IMG/VR virus record: IMGVR_UViG_3300017726_000004
Span: 1 to 53,965 of that record
Length of the DNA: 53,965 bases
Strand: one strand, 5' to 3'
Source: a virus
This document shows positions 20,501 to 27,219 of the stretch, piece after piece; positions within the stretch are counted from its first letter, which is position 1; every line of letters begins with the position of its first letter. The position numbers were made by a program, and so were the translations under genes. The notes beneath the pieces are model-generated. The model was not told the DNA's origin and made no database searches. It was given only the letters and a program-made list of their open reading frames with translations.

Positions 20501-21019
20501 GTTTGCAAAGGATTCACTTGAGTCAACACCAAGTTCATTTACAATTTTATATGATTGTGTATTATTTGGTGGAAGAGTGATTCCAATCAAAGGTGTAGTA
20601 TCAAAAAAGTTTGACTTATAAATGTTTCTTTCTGTATCGTAAGAAACACCAGAGACAGGGGTTACTAAAATTCTGTCGTCACCGATGAATCTCTTAAACG
20701 TGTAGGTTCCTGAAAAGTCGGCTTTGATTCCTTGGATAGAATCTGAGTAATTTGCATTTTCAATGGTAAACTGTTTGTTTGTTCCTTTTTTTCGGAAAAT
20801 TGATTGGAACTCATCCAAGTCCAAACGATTTTTGACACTGGAGTAGTCAACGAGAACATCAGTTCCCTGAATAATAAAATTTGGTTTACTCGTTAATCTT
20901 CTCTCGGAAAATAAATCATCCTCTGAGTCTATAAACCTCAGTCCTAAAAAAGTCTTTGAATCTACAGCGTTTAATCTTCTGTTAGATGCATAAGAGTCAT
21001 TATAAATGTCATTATTCAT
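17570..21019 (-). CDS. large virion protein with an invertebrate-type-lysozyme-like domain and Cys-rich modules
   Basis: The 1149-residue protein begins with about 650 residues of structural sequence without Cys clusters. Residues about 660-866 resemble invertebrate-type lysozyme: 'AVESG' (Glu679), 'QCDAR' (Asp697), 'GCGPFQIFPAYIEDA', 'CEDLAKMHKEG' and 'YWARVQ' follow the order of that family, with many Cys. Residues about 880-1070 hold Cys-rich modules like those in the adhesins at 44-54 kb. The C-terminus is Pro/Thr-rich and ends GGYSY. It is probably a tail or baseplate protein that degrades peptidoglycan. It lies one base after the stop of the upstream gene. Confidence 0.7.
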   Translation of the reverse strand: MNNDIYNDSYASNRRLNAVDSKTFLGLRFIDSEDDLFSERRLTSKPNFIIQGTDVLVDYSSVKNRLDLDEFQSIFRKKGTNKQFTIENANYSDSIQGIKADFSGTYTFKRFIGDDRILVTPVSGVSYDTERNIYKSNFFDTTPLIGITLPPNNTQSYKIVNELGVDSSESFANLGALIGDTLKLSGASAAANENKLYKITDIDIASDGTEIISVNRRLEEANFTGSPVIITLFKGRGSDTKFKNCYYAKETIFDTNTQRYIEPNQFVECEENYNFWATIRADREDYNLTNVEGPMDGSCDLCPETFQSSDQLLTQQPEEPEVVPTNLLSTGEYRDYVQTLGQVKVPRSIRQIVKELFDIKYNNDSFTINDESKTNIELFAGEYYRFDLSDPSLKNLGKRFAISKVRGGSNVGASEFSSGVDRSGSLGSVGAYVTFRPPIDYRNYYWYIEGTDLGGEIVVKKASNESSVTSPVIRTNDYSESIFEAYDMFLTEEKAVKRSSMLGCPGIRTQKVNDQEYYLPCNSDSLYEYYLGLYNVKEKRAIGPFSISGYYPLYNTAQSAVAASPTPTQARNEEERQLGFIGYHIHVLDGITYFMPNGLDVLGQQFHGNYVDDETYARSIPYDPEYITVSPEDIANGNYPTLRDPPDFPGGVNTCCTCEQRGCQTNCMECLFKAIQAVESGDWRNPFDDQQPLKQCDARASATANGCGPFQIFPAYIEDARSVCRYGGGQSEPHCCDIPANAHELLCRDCSELPLLLQVECCQFKLKLSRLIVYCWYRRWTRNQGKRTCGLPACTGSGHKSRQDGHTCYTCEDLAKMHKEGTCGHRCCQKPDCCYQNPNEAEGGGPCARANQYWARVQSLMQTECPECLGPVISPTGTPSPKGCCCVGNTTIDNLTKDDCDRLGGLHNPGAECESGPCNGCCCQVEYLPDGSIITYGETTRPEDCDDSVDSAKTFFAGQSCDDPRNPCGSEYGPDEPLLCCTPTQNEFGDITSYTCSTSTLGQGCPENATHRTLLNKCEDYDTPCAVGCCCVPEPGGFQKRYVNRIACQHQGGFFSPGVSCKDTNCLFNDNPDVEEQVFVGKYTDVTDTNAVVVDPGYSITERTQAAITYVQQTPAPTPVPTAAPRRATVTPTPPPSPPSSGSMGGYSY

Positions 21020-21020
21020 A

Positions 21021-22310
21021 TTAAGAACCTAAGTAGTAAACAGTTTGCGCACCTTTGCCACCGCCGGATCGAACATAAATTAATCCAACATCGCTAACGT
21101 TTATGAAACAAGACTCACCGGGTTCAAGTGGATATCCTGCCCCCGCATTCAGTGTCAATGCAAAGTTTCCGACCAGAACACTATCTGTATTGTCAATGTC
21201 TGCCTTAATCTTAACACCAACTTTAACCGACAGACCACTTGTGATTTGTATCGCACCAGTCGGGGGTACGGATTTTAATCCAGCATGGATGATCCCCGGT
21301 TGCTCAGTTTCTGAAATCTTAACTTTGACATTACCAGAATTAAGATCATTGCGAATTAATGGGATGCTATCAGTATCTTGATTAATACCAGAAAGATTTG
21401 TGATAAGAGGTTTCGAGGAACTTTCAAGAGAATTTACAATATTTGTATCATCAATTGTTTGAGTTCCGCTGAATGAAACCGGAAGAGAGGACAGAGAGGT
21501 GACGGGAATCGCACCACCATACTCACCCTTAACCAGCACTGGTTCACCACCAGAAAGTCCCTGAACTCTCAAAGCGTTACCTGCGGAGTCGTTTGTAACC
21601 CCAGTCGTTGCAGAAACGGTTACATTCGCAGTGAATGATGTGTTGGTGACTGCAACTTTCAGAGAGTCTCCAGAGAATCCTGCGGTTGAACCGGATCTGT
21701 CTTTTGCTAAAACAACTGGAACATATGGTGTTGCGTCTGAGCCGAAAACTTTAATACTGTCGGTTGCAGCAAGAATTGTTCTACCACCAGAAACCCCAAT
21801 AACACTGTTTTCAATACTAACACTGTCCGTTGAGTGATTTAATCTTCTTCCACCAGTTACCGCAATTGCGGTGGCACCACTTAATCCAAAGACGGCAAGT
21901 CCAGTATTATTGGAAACATTTACCGTTCCTGAAACGGGAACAGGGAAACCACCACTAATACCTTGAATGGTTCCCGTGATACCAACGTTTCCTCCCGTTG
22001 AAGTTCCAGCAACTTTAATAAAGTTATTCGTTACACCTGTTGGCACTGGCTCAAACGGAACAACAATTGTTGCGTTACCAGTAAGACCAACCGAACCAGA
22101 GACACCAACAAGTTCTTGGTTACTTTGAATTGTGATTGGTAATGGGGTACTTGCCGAAACACGAGTGCTTACAGTGTCATCACCAAAGGCAATTTTCTGG
22201 ATAGGAATGTGAGCGTTGGTAATTCCAACCCCAGATGAAGCGAAATCTGTTGCCATATTGGCTGTGTTACCGCTAATGTCGATGATGATGTTTGATCCGG
22301 TATCAGGCAT
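21021..22310 (-). CDS. Gly/Ser/Val-rich repetitive virion protein
   Basis: The 429-residue protein is composed of short beta-type repeats containing 'GVSGSVG', 'GITGTIQGISGG', 'PVPVSGTVNVS' and similar, typical of phage fibre or collar proteins that form beta prisms. It has no Cys-rich module. It shares a transcript with the lysozyme-like gene (one base apart). A late box at 22375-22382 on the minus strand probably drives both. A tail-fibre or decoration role is inferred from composition. Confidence 0.6.
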   Translation of the reverse strand: MPDTGSNIIIDISGNTANMATDFASSGVGITNAHIPIQKIAFGDDTVSTRVSASTPLPITIQSNQELVGVSGSVGLTGNATIVVPFEPVPTGVTNNFIKVAGTSTGGNVGITGTIQGISGGFPVPVSGTVNVSNNTGLAVFGLSGATAIAVTGGRRLNHSTDSVSIENSVIGVSGGRTILAATDSIKVFGSDATPYVPVVLAKDRSGSTAGFSGDSLKVAVTNTSFTANVTVSATTGVTNDSAGNALRVQGLSGGEPVLVKGEYGGAIPVTSLSSLPVSFSGTQTIDDTNIVNSLESSSKPLITNLSGINQDTDSIPLIRNDLNSGNVKVKISETEQPGIIHAGLKSVPPTGAIQITSGLSVKVGVKIKADIDNTDSVLVGNFALTLNAGAGYPLEPGESCFINVSDVGLIYVRSGGGKGAQTVYYLGS

Positions 22311-22319
22311 TTAAAACTC

Positions 22320-22327
22320 CATAAATA
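22320..22327 (+). promoter_or_regulatory. T4-type late promoter CATAAATA upstream of gp33
   Basis: The plus strand reads CATAAATA, 16 bases ahead of the leaderless early promoter. It would start transcription near 22333 and give gp33 and gp32 a second, late promoter. It has no independent support. Confidence 0.4.
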
Positions 22328-22335
22328 GTTTTGAG

Positions 22336-22364
22336 TTGACTTATCTTCCGAAAGGCCTTATAAT
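22336..22364 (+). promoter_or_regulatory. sigma70-type promoter for gp33, predicted leaderless
   Basis: TTGACT (22336-22341), a 17-base spacer and TATAAT (22359-22364) are followed by 6 bases and ATG 22371. Confidence 0.85.
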
Positions 22365-22370
22365 TCTGTC

Positions 22371-22598
22371 ATGGTATTTATTGATCAAGAACAAGAAAAG
22401 TTTTGTAAACAAGTTGAAAAATATGTTTCCGAAAATGGTGGAACATATTTAGACGCTGTTTTATGTATATGTAAAGAAAATAACATCTCACCGGAGGTTG
22501 GTGGAAAAATGATTTCTAAACCTCTAAAAGAGAAGTTGCAAATGGAAGCGATTGAGTTAAACTATCGTTTGCCCAACGTTGGGGCAAGTTTATTTTGA
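22371..22598 (+). CDS. 33: gp33-like late transcription co-activator
   Basis: The 75-residue protein matches the small gp33 of T4-like cyanophages in its core: 'YLDAVLCICKENNISPEVG' followed by 'KMISKPLKEKLQMEAIELNY'. gp33 bridges RNA polymerase and the sliding clamp at late promoters, acting with gp55. It is the first gene of a two-gene unit with gp32. Its ATG lies 6 bases after a -10 box. The match is by pattern, and the protein is shorter than T4 gp33. Confidence 0.7.
   Translation: MVFIDQEQEKFCKQVEKYVSENGGTYLDAVLCICKENNISPEVGGKMISKPLKEKLQMEAIELNYRLPNVGASLF
22375..22382 (-). promoter_or_regulatory. T4-type late promoter for the minus-strand virion operon
   Basis: The minus strand reads AATAAATA followed by CC. 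It predicts a start near 22369 and a leader of about 58 bases before ATG 22310. It lies inside the first codons of gp33 on the other strand. Confidence 0.55.
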
Positions 22599-22599
22599 A

Positions 22600-22642
22600 G
22601 TGGGGAGTTCCCACCAAGTATCAGACCGAGGGAGATCCTCGG
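22600..22642 (+). promoter_or_regulatory. two-hairpin leader of gp32, candidate autoregulatory operator
   Basis: GTGGG-GAGTT-CCCAC (22600-22614) and CCGAGG-GAGAT-CCTCGG (22626-22642) are perfect stems with similar 5-base loops. The second runs into the GGGGAAAG ribosome-binding region before ATG 22656. T4 gp32 represses its own translation through a structured leader, so a similar role is plausible. A perfect palindrome CCCAACGTTGGG also lies at 22572-22583 in the end of gp33. Confidence 0.55.
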
Positions 22643-22655
22643 GGAAAGAAAATTT

Positions 22656-23537
22656 ATGAGTTTTAAAGACATGAAAAGAAAGTCTGTCGGTAGCATTAGC
22701 GAACTGACAAAAAAACTGGAAAGTTCTGAAAAGAAAAATTCTTATCAGGATGATCGGTTCTGGAAACCAACTCTTGACAAAGCAAGTAATGGAATGGCTG
22801 TGTTCCGCTTTCTCCCTGCACCGGAGAATGAGGATATGCCTTGGGTGAAACTCTACACCCACGCTTTTAAGGTTGGTGGTCGTTGGTATATCGAAAACTC
22901 TCGCACCACGATTGGTGAAAAGGATCCAGTTTCAGAGATGAACTCAGAACTCTGGAACAGCGGTCTTGAATCCGACAAGGACATCGCTAGGGATCGTAAG
23001 CGTAAGTTGTCTTACATCTCAAACATCCTTGTTCTAAAGGATCCGGGCGCACCCGAGAATGAGGGAAAAGTGTTCCTCTACAAGTATGGTGTGAAAATCT
23101 TCAACAAGATTCAGGAAGCAATGCAACCTGAGTTTGATGACGAAGATCCTATCAACCCGTTTGATTATTGGGCTGGTGCGAATTTCAAGTTGAAGGTTCG
23201 TAAAGTTGGTGGTTACATCAACTATGACAAGTCTGAGTTTGAATCACCTTCCGAGTTGCTCGGTGGTGATGATGCCAAACTTGAAGAGTTGTGGAAGACA
23301 GAACATGCTCTTCAAGCGTTCGTTGCTCCAGATCAGTTTAAGCCTTACGATGAATTGAAGAAGAAGTTGCAGGATGTAGTCGGTGAAGACATTCGTGCAA
23401 CGGAATCGGATTTCGTGAGTCAAAAGACTGCGGAGGATGTTGTTGTGGAGGATGCGACCTCTTCTGACAGCGGAAATACAGAGGGTGAGGAAACTGACGC
23501 TTTGTCATATTTCCAAAGTCTGGGTAACGAAGACTGA
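22656..23537 (+). CDS. 32: single-stranded DNA-binding protein gp32
   Basis: The 293-residue protein has the gp32 order: basic N-terminal cooperativity segment 'KDMKRKSVGSISELTKKLE', the core with 'NGMAVFRFLP', 'SNILVLKDPGAPENEGKVFL' and 'WAGANFKLKVRKVGGYINYD', and an acidic C-terminus for partner proteins. It coats ssDNA during replication, recombination and repair. The Cys and His zinc ligands found in T4 gp32 are absent; that segment reads 'RTTIGEKDPVSEMNSELWNS', as in cyanophage versions. A structured leader may control translation, and a strong terminator follows. Confidence 0.95.
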   Translation: MSFKDMKRKSVGSISELTKKLESSEKKNSYQDDRFWKPTLDKASNGMAVFRFLPAPENEDMPWVKLYTHAFKVGGRWYIENSRTTIGEKDPVSEMNSELWNSGLESDKDIARDRKRKLSYISNILVLKDPGAPENEGKVFLYKYGVKIFNKIQEAMQPEFDDEDPINPFDYWAGANFKLKVRKVGGYINYDKSEFESPSELLGGDDAKLEELWKTEHALQAFVAPDQFKPYDELKKKLQDVVGEDIRATESDFVSQKTAEDVVVEDATSSDSGNTEGEETDALSYFQSLGNED

Positions 23538-23563
23538 TTTCATTTTTCAGATGGATGAAATCG

Positions 23564-23593
23564 AAAAGCCCCCGCTTCGGCGGGGGTTTTTTT
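23564..23593. terminator. strong bidirectional rho-independent terminator
   Basis: CCCCCGC (23569-23575), loop TTCG and GCGGGGG (23580-23586) are flanked by AAAA (23564-23567) and seven Ts (23587-23593). It separates gp32 from the convergent tape-measure gene, whose stop lies within it. Confidence 0.93.
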
Positions 23594-25292
23594 ATCCGTT
23601 TCCTATTCTCCAGATAGGGAACATTTTATTTGCCATACCTATCATGTCAAACATAGTTTGACCACCTCCACCTCCACCGAGTCCTGTCGCATGAGGTGTC
23701 TTTACTTTCGCTGGATTTGAAGGTTTCACTCTTGGTGTGTTTGCTTGTGAAGTTTGTTCTCTTCCGGACTGCGAATTTCTATATTTTTCTCGCTGTTCTT
23801 GAAGAGCGGAAAGTTGTGCGGAAAACTCTTTCATTTTTTGCTCTCCCTCCATCGTGATAAGTTCTTCTCTGAGTTTTTCTCCTCTTGGTGCTGGTCGATA
23901 ATCAATCCCACCGGGCGCCTGTTCATCTCGATGTCGTTGCACAACAGCCCGTGCGGCTCCCAAGTAGTCTCTATCCTTGTCCATAGCATCCGTCATCGGG
24001 TACATATATTTTTCATTCCGAGGATCAAATGGACGGCTAGGAAGCACTAATGGATTGTTGTCCATACCTCTGTCTATTTCTAGATCCACTGGGCTACCTT
24101 GAGGACCAATGCCATTGATTGTTAATAAGTTCTGTCGTTGTCTTTCTGCACGTTCAAAGACATCTATACCAGCCTTACGCACCAATCTTGCCTTACTCTC
24201 CTCATTTTTTCGATCCAAACCCGCAAGTCTTTTTTGTCTATCTGATCTTGCTTTTTCTTTTTCTGCTGCTTCTTTCTCTCGATCTGCAAACATCTTTTCC
24301 CGTCTTGCACGCAAATCCTTTCCCGGTTCTCCAACACTCTTCATTCTTTCTTCTGCTCGTCTATCGAGTTTAGCACTCTGAGATTCTTGAGTTTCTGGTC
24401 TTGGAATTCCTCCGGGCCCATACCTATCTCTCAAATCCATCGCTAAAACCGGTCTTCGATCTCTTTGCATTTGTAGATACATTTCTGGATTTACTTTCTC
24501 TGCGGTTTTCAAAATCTGTTCGGCACGATCTGGAAATCTTTCTGCCTGTGTTATTAGGACTTGAATCTCTGCACGATCTTTTCTGTTCTGTATCCCAGAA
24601 CTAAATCTCTCTGATTCCACTTGTCCGGGTGTTTTTAAAAGTCCGGGTGTAGTGGGAGCAATTTTGTCTAGTCTTGCTCTAAATTCTTGATTGTATGAAT
24701 CCATGTCAGATGAAGGAGATGGGTTGGTTATTTGCCTAAACATACTGGAAATTTGAATTTCATCGGCGTTTGGCATAAGATTTCTTGCCATCGTCCCGAA
24801 ACCCTCTTTACTCATGGGCATCTGATTATAAAGAGATCGTAATCTTTCTAGTGGAATCACAGCCTCTGGTCCATTTTCACCAATCAATGCTTGTGTTGGA
24901 CTTGTAACAATACCACCTGTGCGTAATGCGGGAAGTTGTGTCATACCTTTTTCAGTTTTAATCACTGCTGTCTTGAAAGTATATTTGTCAAGTTTTTTGA
25001 TATCTCGTGGGTCGATTTTTTTGAATTTAGTATCTTTTGGTGTGTTCTTACTCAACACTTTTTGTACCATATCTTTTAATTCATTAAAGTCCTTTTCGTA
25101 TGAAACTTCTTTTGTTTCAGAAACAGACTCCAACTTTTCTTGATCAAATCCTCTACTCTTACTGGTGAACTGAATTGCATTGAAAAATTCAACCTCACTC
25201 ATTGGAGTTGGTGTAGTCTCTTTCTTCCGCTTTCTCCCCTTTTTCTTTCCACCAAGAGAGTCTATAATTTTATCTAAGGGTTTGTTTTGCAT
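23592..25292 (-). CDS. tape-measure protein (gp29-like)
   Basis: The 566-residue protein carries the tape-measure signature 'GGIVTSPTQALIGENGPEAV' at residues 126-145, which many tape-measure proteins have near the C-terminus, here unusually early. The rest is Lys/Arg/Glu-rich and helical ('EKEAAEKEKARSDRQKRLAG'), and the C-terminus has 'GLGGGGGGQTMFDMIGMANK'. Its length is close to T4 gp29 (590). It follows the gp26 frameshift unit, the usual place of a tape-measure gene after tail-assembly chaperones. It sets tail length and sits in the tube lumen. Confidence 0.75.
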   Translation of the reverse strand: MQNKPLDKIIDSLGGKKKGRKRKKETTPTPMSEVEFFNAIQFTSKSRGFDQEKLESVSETKEVSYEKDFNELKDMVQKVLSKNTPKDTKFKKIDPRDIKKLDKYTFKTAVIKTEKGMTQLPALRTGGIVTSPTQALIGENGPEAVIPLERLRSLYNQMPMSKEGFGTMARNLMPNADEIQISSMFRQITNPSPSSDMDSYNQEFRARLDKIAPTTPGLLKTPGQVESERFSSGIQNRKDRAEIQVLITQAERFPDRAEQILKTAEKVNPEMYLQMQRDRRPVLAMDLRDRYGPGGIPRPETQESQSAKLDRRAEERMKSVGEPGKDLRARREKMFADREKEAAEKEKARSDRQKRLAGLDRKNEESKARLVRKAGIDVFERAERQRQNLLTINGIGPQGSPVDLEIDRGMDNNPLVLPSRPFDPRNEKYMYPMTDAMDKDRDYLGAARAVVQRHRDEQAPGGIDYRPAPRGEKLREELITMEGEQKMKEFSAQLSALQEQREKYRNSQSGREQTSQANTPRVKPSNPAKVKTPHATGLGGGGGGQTMFDMIGMANKMFPIWRIGNG

Positions 25293-25473
25293 TTTGTCTT
25301 TCCCGTAACTTTTTGTTTTCCTCTTCGATATGTTGTTTTACTAATTCAACATAAATGTCTCTTTCCCACGGAATCATCATGTCGGTTTCAAGTAAACTCA
25401 TCTTAAAGTGTATAAACAAATCAAAATTAATTTTAAATATTGTTTCTAACGAGTCATGGCAAAGACTTAGCCG
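25270..25473 (-). CDS. gp51-like extension of gp26, made by -1 frameshifting
   Basis: This open frame has no usable start at its upstream end; the first in-frame ATG (25401) lies inside it with no ribosome-binding site. It continues gp26 after the slippery site in the -1 frame. The 67 added residues include 'HDSLETIFKINFDLFIHFK' and 'MSLLETDMMIPWERDIYVEL', the 'MIPWER' helix pattern known from tail-assembly chaperone extensions. The combined product would have 295 residues. The frame overlaps the start of the tape-measure gene by 23 bases. Confidence 0.75.
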   Translation of the reverse strand, partial: RLSLCHDSLETIFKINFDLFIHFKMSLLETDMMIPWERDIYVELVKQHIEEENKKLRERQNAKQTLR

Positions 25474-26156
25474 AAAAAATCTTTCATTCCCTCCAACTTA
25501 ATTGATCTTTCCGTACCGTCCGATGTTCTGTATGGTACATCCATTGTAATTTTTGGTTGCTCAAGAAGGTAGTCTTGAATTTTATAATATTGTTCCTTTG
25601 TGAGATTTTCCAATATGGTTTCCTTTTCCGTCGCACTCAAAGAAACACCTTCATACACTTCGTCTTCCACAACAATTTTTTCAACACAGTGTGAAAGAAT
25701 ACTATCAAAATCCGTGTTACTCTCTTCAATGTAATCTCGAACCATAGGAGAACGCATATGAAAAGTAATTGCATCGTTTATTTTAATTTCAGAAGCCGGA
25801 TTGTTTCTTGAAATTTCAATTTTTGTTAAATCAATTCCAATTTTGACGTTTTCACCCGTTTCTGGACAAGTAAAAATCGGTTCCACCATCTCAGAAACAG
25901 ATTTTGATCGAATTTGACAAAAAAGGTATTCTAGATCGTGCATTGGAATCTTCTTTGCATCATTGACGTTATCCACGCAGTTTTCAACGACTGCGGCAAT
26001 CGCTAAAAGCATTTCGGATGACTTTTCTGAATCTGCCATCATCAAAACTCTTTGCTCTTTCATCAAAAACGGTCTAAATGTGGTTTTTGATCCCGTTGAC
26101 GGAATAACTACCTCATATTTTGGTAAAGTTGTTTGTATCGCTTCAAGTATGCTCAT
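25467..26156 (-). CDS. 26: baseplate hub/tail-assembly chaperone gp26
   Basis: The 229-residue protein matches T4 gp26 in length (208) and pattern: 'LPKYEVVIPSTGSKTTFRPF', 'MKEQRVLMMADSE', 'DLEYLFCQIRSKSVSE' and 'FTCPETGENVKIGIDL'. In T4 it is needed for hub assembly; its position just before a tape-measure gene and the frameshift site make it the equivalent of phage lambda G. It ends KDFFG, with the slippery heptamer in its last three sense codons. Confidence 0.85.
   Translation of the reverse strand: MSILEAIQTTLPKYEVVIPSTGSKTTFRPFLMKEQRVLMMADSEKSSEMLLAIAAVVENCVDNVNDAKKIPMHDLEYLFCQIRSKSVSEMVEPIFTCPETGENVKIGIDLTKIEISRNNPASEIKINDAITFHMRSPMVRDYIEESNTDFDSILSHCVEKIVVEDEVYEGVSLSATEKETILENLTKEQYYKIQDYLLEQPKITMDVPYRTSDGTERSIKLEGMKDFFG
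25473..25479 (-). promoter_or_regulatory. programmed -1 frameshift site UUUUUUC
   Basis: Reading the minus strand, codons GAT TTT TTC GGC TAA contain T-TTT-TTC in the correct X-XXY-YYZ phase two codons before the stop. A -1 slip gives CGG CTA AGT and enters the gp51-like frame. AGTC/GACT with CTA/TAG downstream can form a hairpin of about 7 bp with a bulge. Confidence 0.75.
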
Positions 26157-26171
26157 TATCTTCTCCTATTA

Positions 26172-26765
26172 TCAATAACTTGCTGGGTTGCTTCCCAGAG
26201 ATCCAATTTCGGGTATGTATTCTTTAAATCCAATTGCCACATTAAGCATGGCAAGTTGATTCATTTGCTCTTGCGAGTATGTTTCTTGAATGATGGTTGA
26301 AACATAAGGTTCAATGACTCGCATTTGCCATCTGATGTTATCGTTCATATCCAAAAAAGAAATCCTCATGGTTGAACCTTCCGCAAGATTAACATAACTA
26401 CCGCTGCGTTGAAGGTAGGCATCAGAAACGTCTTGAGTTAATGGGTAAAACCTGTCTGCCCATTTTTCAAAAAACGCTCTGGTGAACCAATTCTGATCTA
26501 TAAAAAATCCAAGTAGAATGGTTGCTTCTCCACCATACGCTCTTCTCATCGGAACTATTCGTGGGTTTGAACCTTGGGCAACGATATCGTCTGGCATCCC
26601 AAGAAAACTTCTACCGGGAAGAGATACCGTTTGTGCGGGCATACTTAAAGTACCAATCCCCTCGACGTTAATAAAAACCTCGAACCGATTTGCTCGTTGA
26701 AGTCCTCTGGAAATAACTTTCCATCTTAGTGCATCGGGGTTTGATGGATGTCTTGATTTTGCCAT
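26172..26765 (-). CDS. tail-tube-fold protein (gp19/gp54 family)
   Basis: The 197-residue protein shows the myovirus tail-tube pattern: 'RANRFEVFINVEGIGTLSMP', 'PGRSFLGMPDD', 'MRRAYGGEATILLGFFIDQN', 'FFEKWADRFYP' and 'YVSTI...MLNVAIGFKEYIPE'. In T4 both the tube gp19 and the baseplate initiator gp54 share this fold. Its size is nearer gp19 (163), while its neighbourhood with gp26, tape measure and gp48 favours a gp54 role. The ATG overlaps the stop of gp4. Confidence 0.75.
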   Translation of the reverse strand: MAKSRHPSNPDALRWKVISRGLQRANRFEVFINVEGIGTLSMPAQTVSLPGRSFLGMPDDIVAQGSNPRIVPMRRAYGGEATILLGFFIDQNWFTRAFFEKWADRFYPLTQDVSDAYLQRSGSYVNLAEGSTMRISFLDMNDNIRWQMRVIEPYVSTIIQETYSQEQMNQLAMLNVAIGFKEYIPEIGSLGSNPASY

Positions 26766-27196
26766 TAAAATATTTCCTTTTCAGTTAAAACCAAAAATTC
26801 CCAGTTCTTTTTAGAGCAAAAATCCTCGGCTGCCCTCCATTTCGCTTGGTTTACAACATATGTAGCACATTCGTTTGCATATGTGGCTTTTCTTTTTTTA
26901 CCTCGCTCTGGTTTTTTTGTTTGTTTAAATGGTTTAACCTCAATAACTTTTGTTTTTACGTCACCAGTATTTTCTTTTATCCTAACGATAAAGTCCGGAA
27001 AGTAACGATGTCTTCGATTGTCCAGAGGAGAAATGTACGGTATGACTATTTCTTCACTTCCCCAATTTATCACATTTTCGTTTGTATCAAGGTATTTGCA
27101 AACACGACGTTCCCATAGTGACCTACATATAATGTTGGTGTAGTCACCTACATACTTAGATTCATTTAACGGTTTGTAAACTGTTTTGTATGCCAT
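26765..27196 (-). CDS. 4: head-completion protein gp4 (PD-(D/E)XK fold)
   Basis: ATG 27196 is chosen because the conserved start MAYKTVYKPLNESKY follows it and a late box lies just upstream. The 143-residue protein contains 'ICRSLWERRVCKYLD' (Glu29), 'RYFPDFIV' (Asp68) and 'VIEVKP' (Glu86, Lys88), the TnsA-like nuclease residues seen in T4 gp4. It completes heads before tail joining. It heads the minus-strand operon gp4, tail tube, gp26, tape measure. Confidence 0.85.
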   Translation of the reverse strand: MAYKTVYKPLNESKYVGDYTNIICRSLWERRVCKYLDTNENVINWGSEEIVIPYISPLDNRRHRYFPDFIVRIKENTGDVKTKVIEVKPFKQTKKPERGKKRKATYANECATYVVNQAKWRAAEDFCSKKNWEFLVLTEKEIF

Positions 27197-27200
27197 ACTA

Positions 27201-27207
27201 TATTTAG
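27201..27207 (-). promoter_or_regulatory. late promoter CTAAATA for the gp4 operon
   Basis: The minus strand reads CCTAAATA followed by TAGT and then ATG 27196. CTAAATA is the cyanophage-type variant of the T4 late box. Only 4 bases separate it from the start codon, so the mRNA would begin at or inside the ATG. Confidence 0.55.
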
Positions 27208-27219
27208 GTGGGGGTAACA

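Noticed and set aside
25270-25401. independent gp51-like gene starting at ATG 25401
   Set aside because: There is no ribosome-binding site, and the conserved-looking sequence begins upstream of this ATG, which fits frameshifting better.
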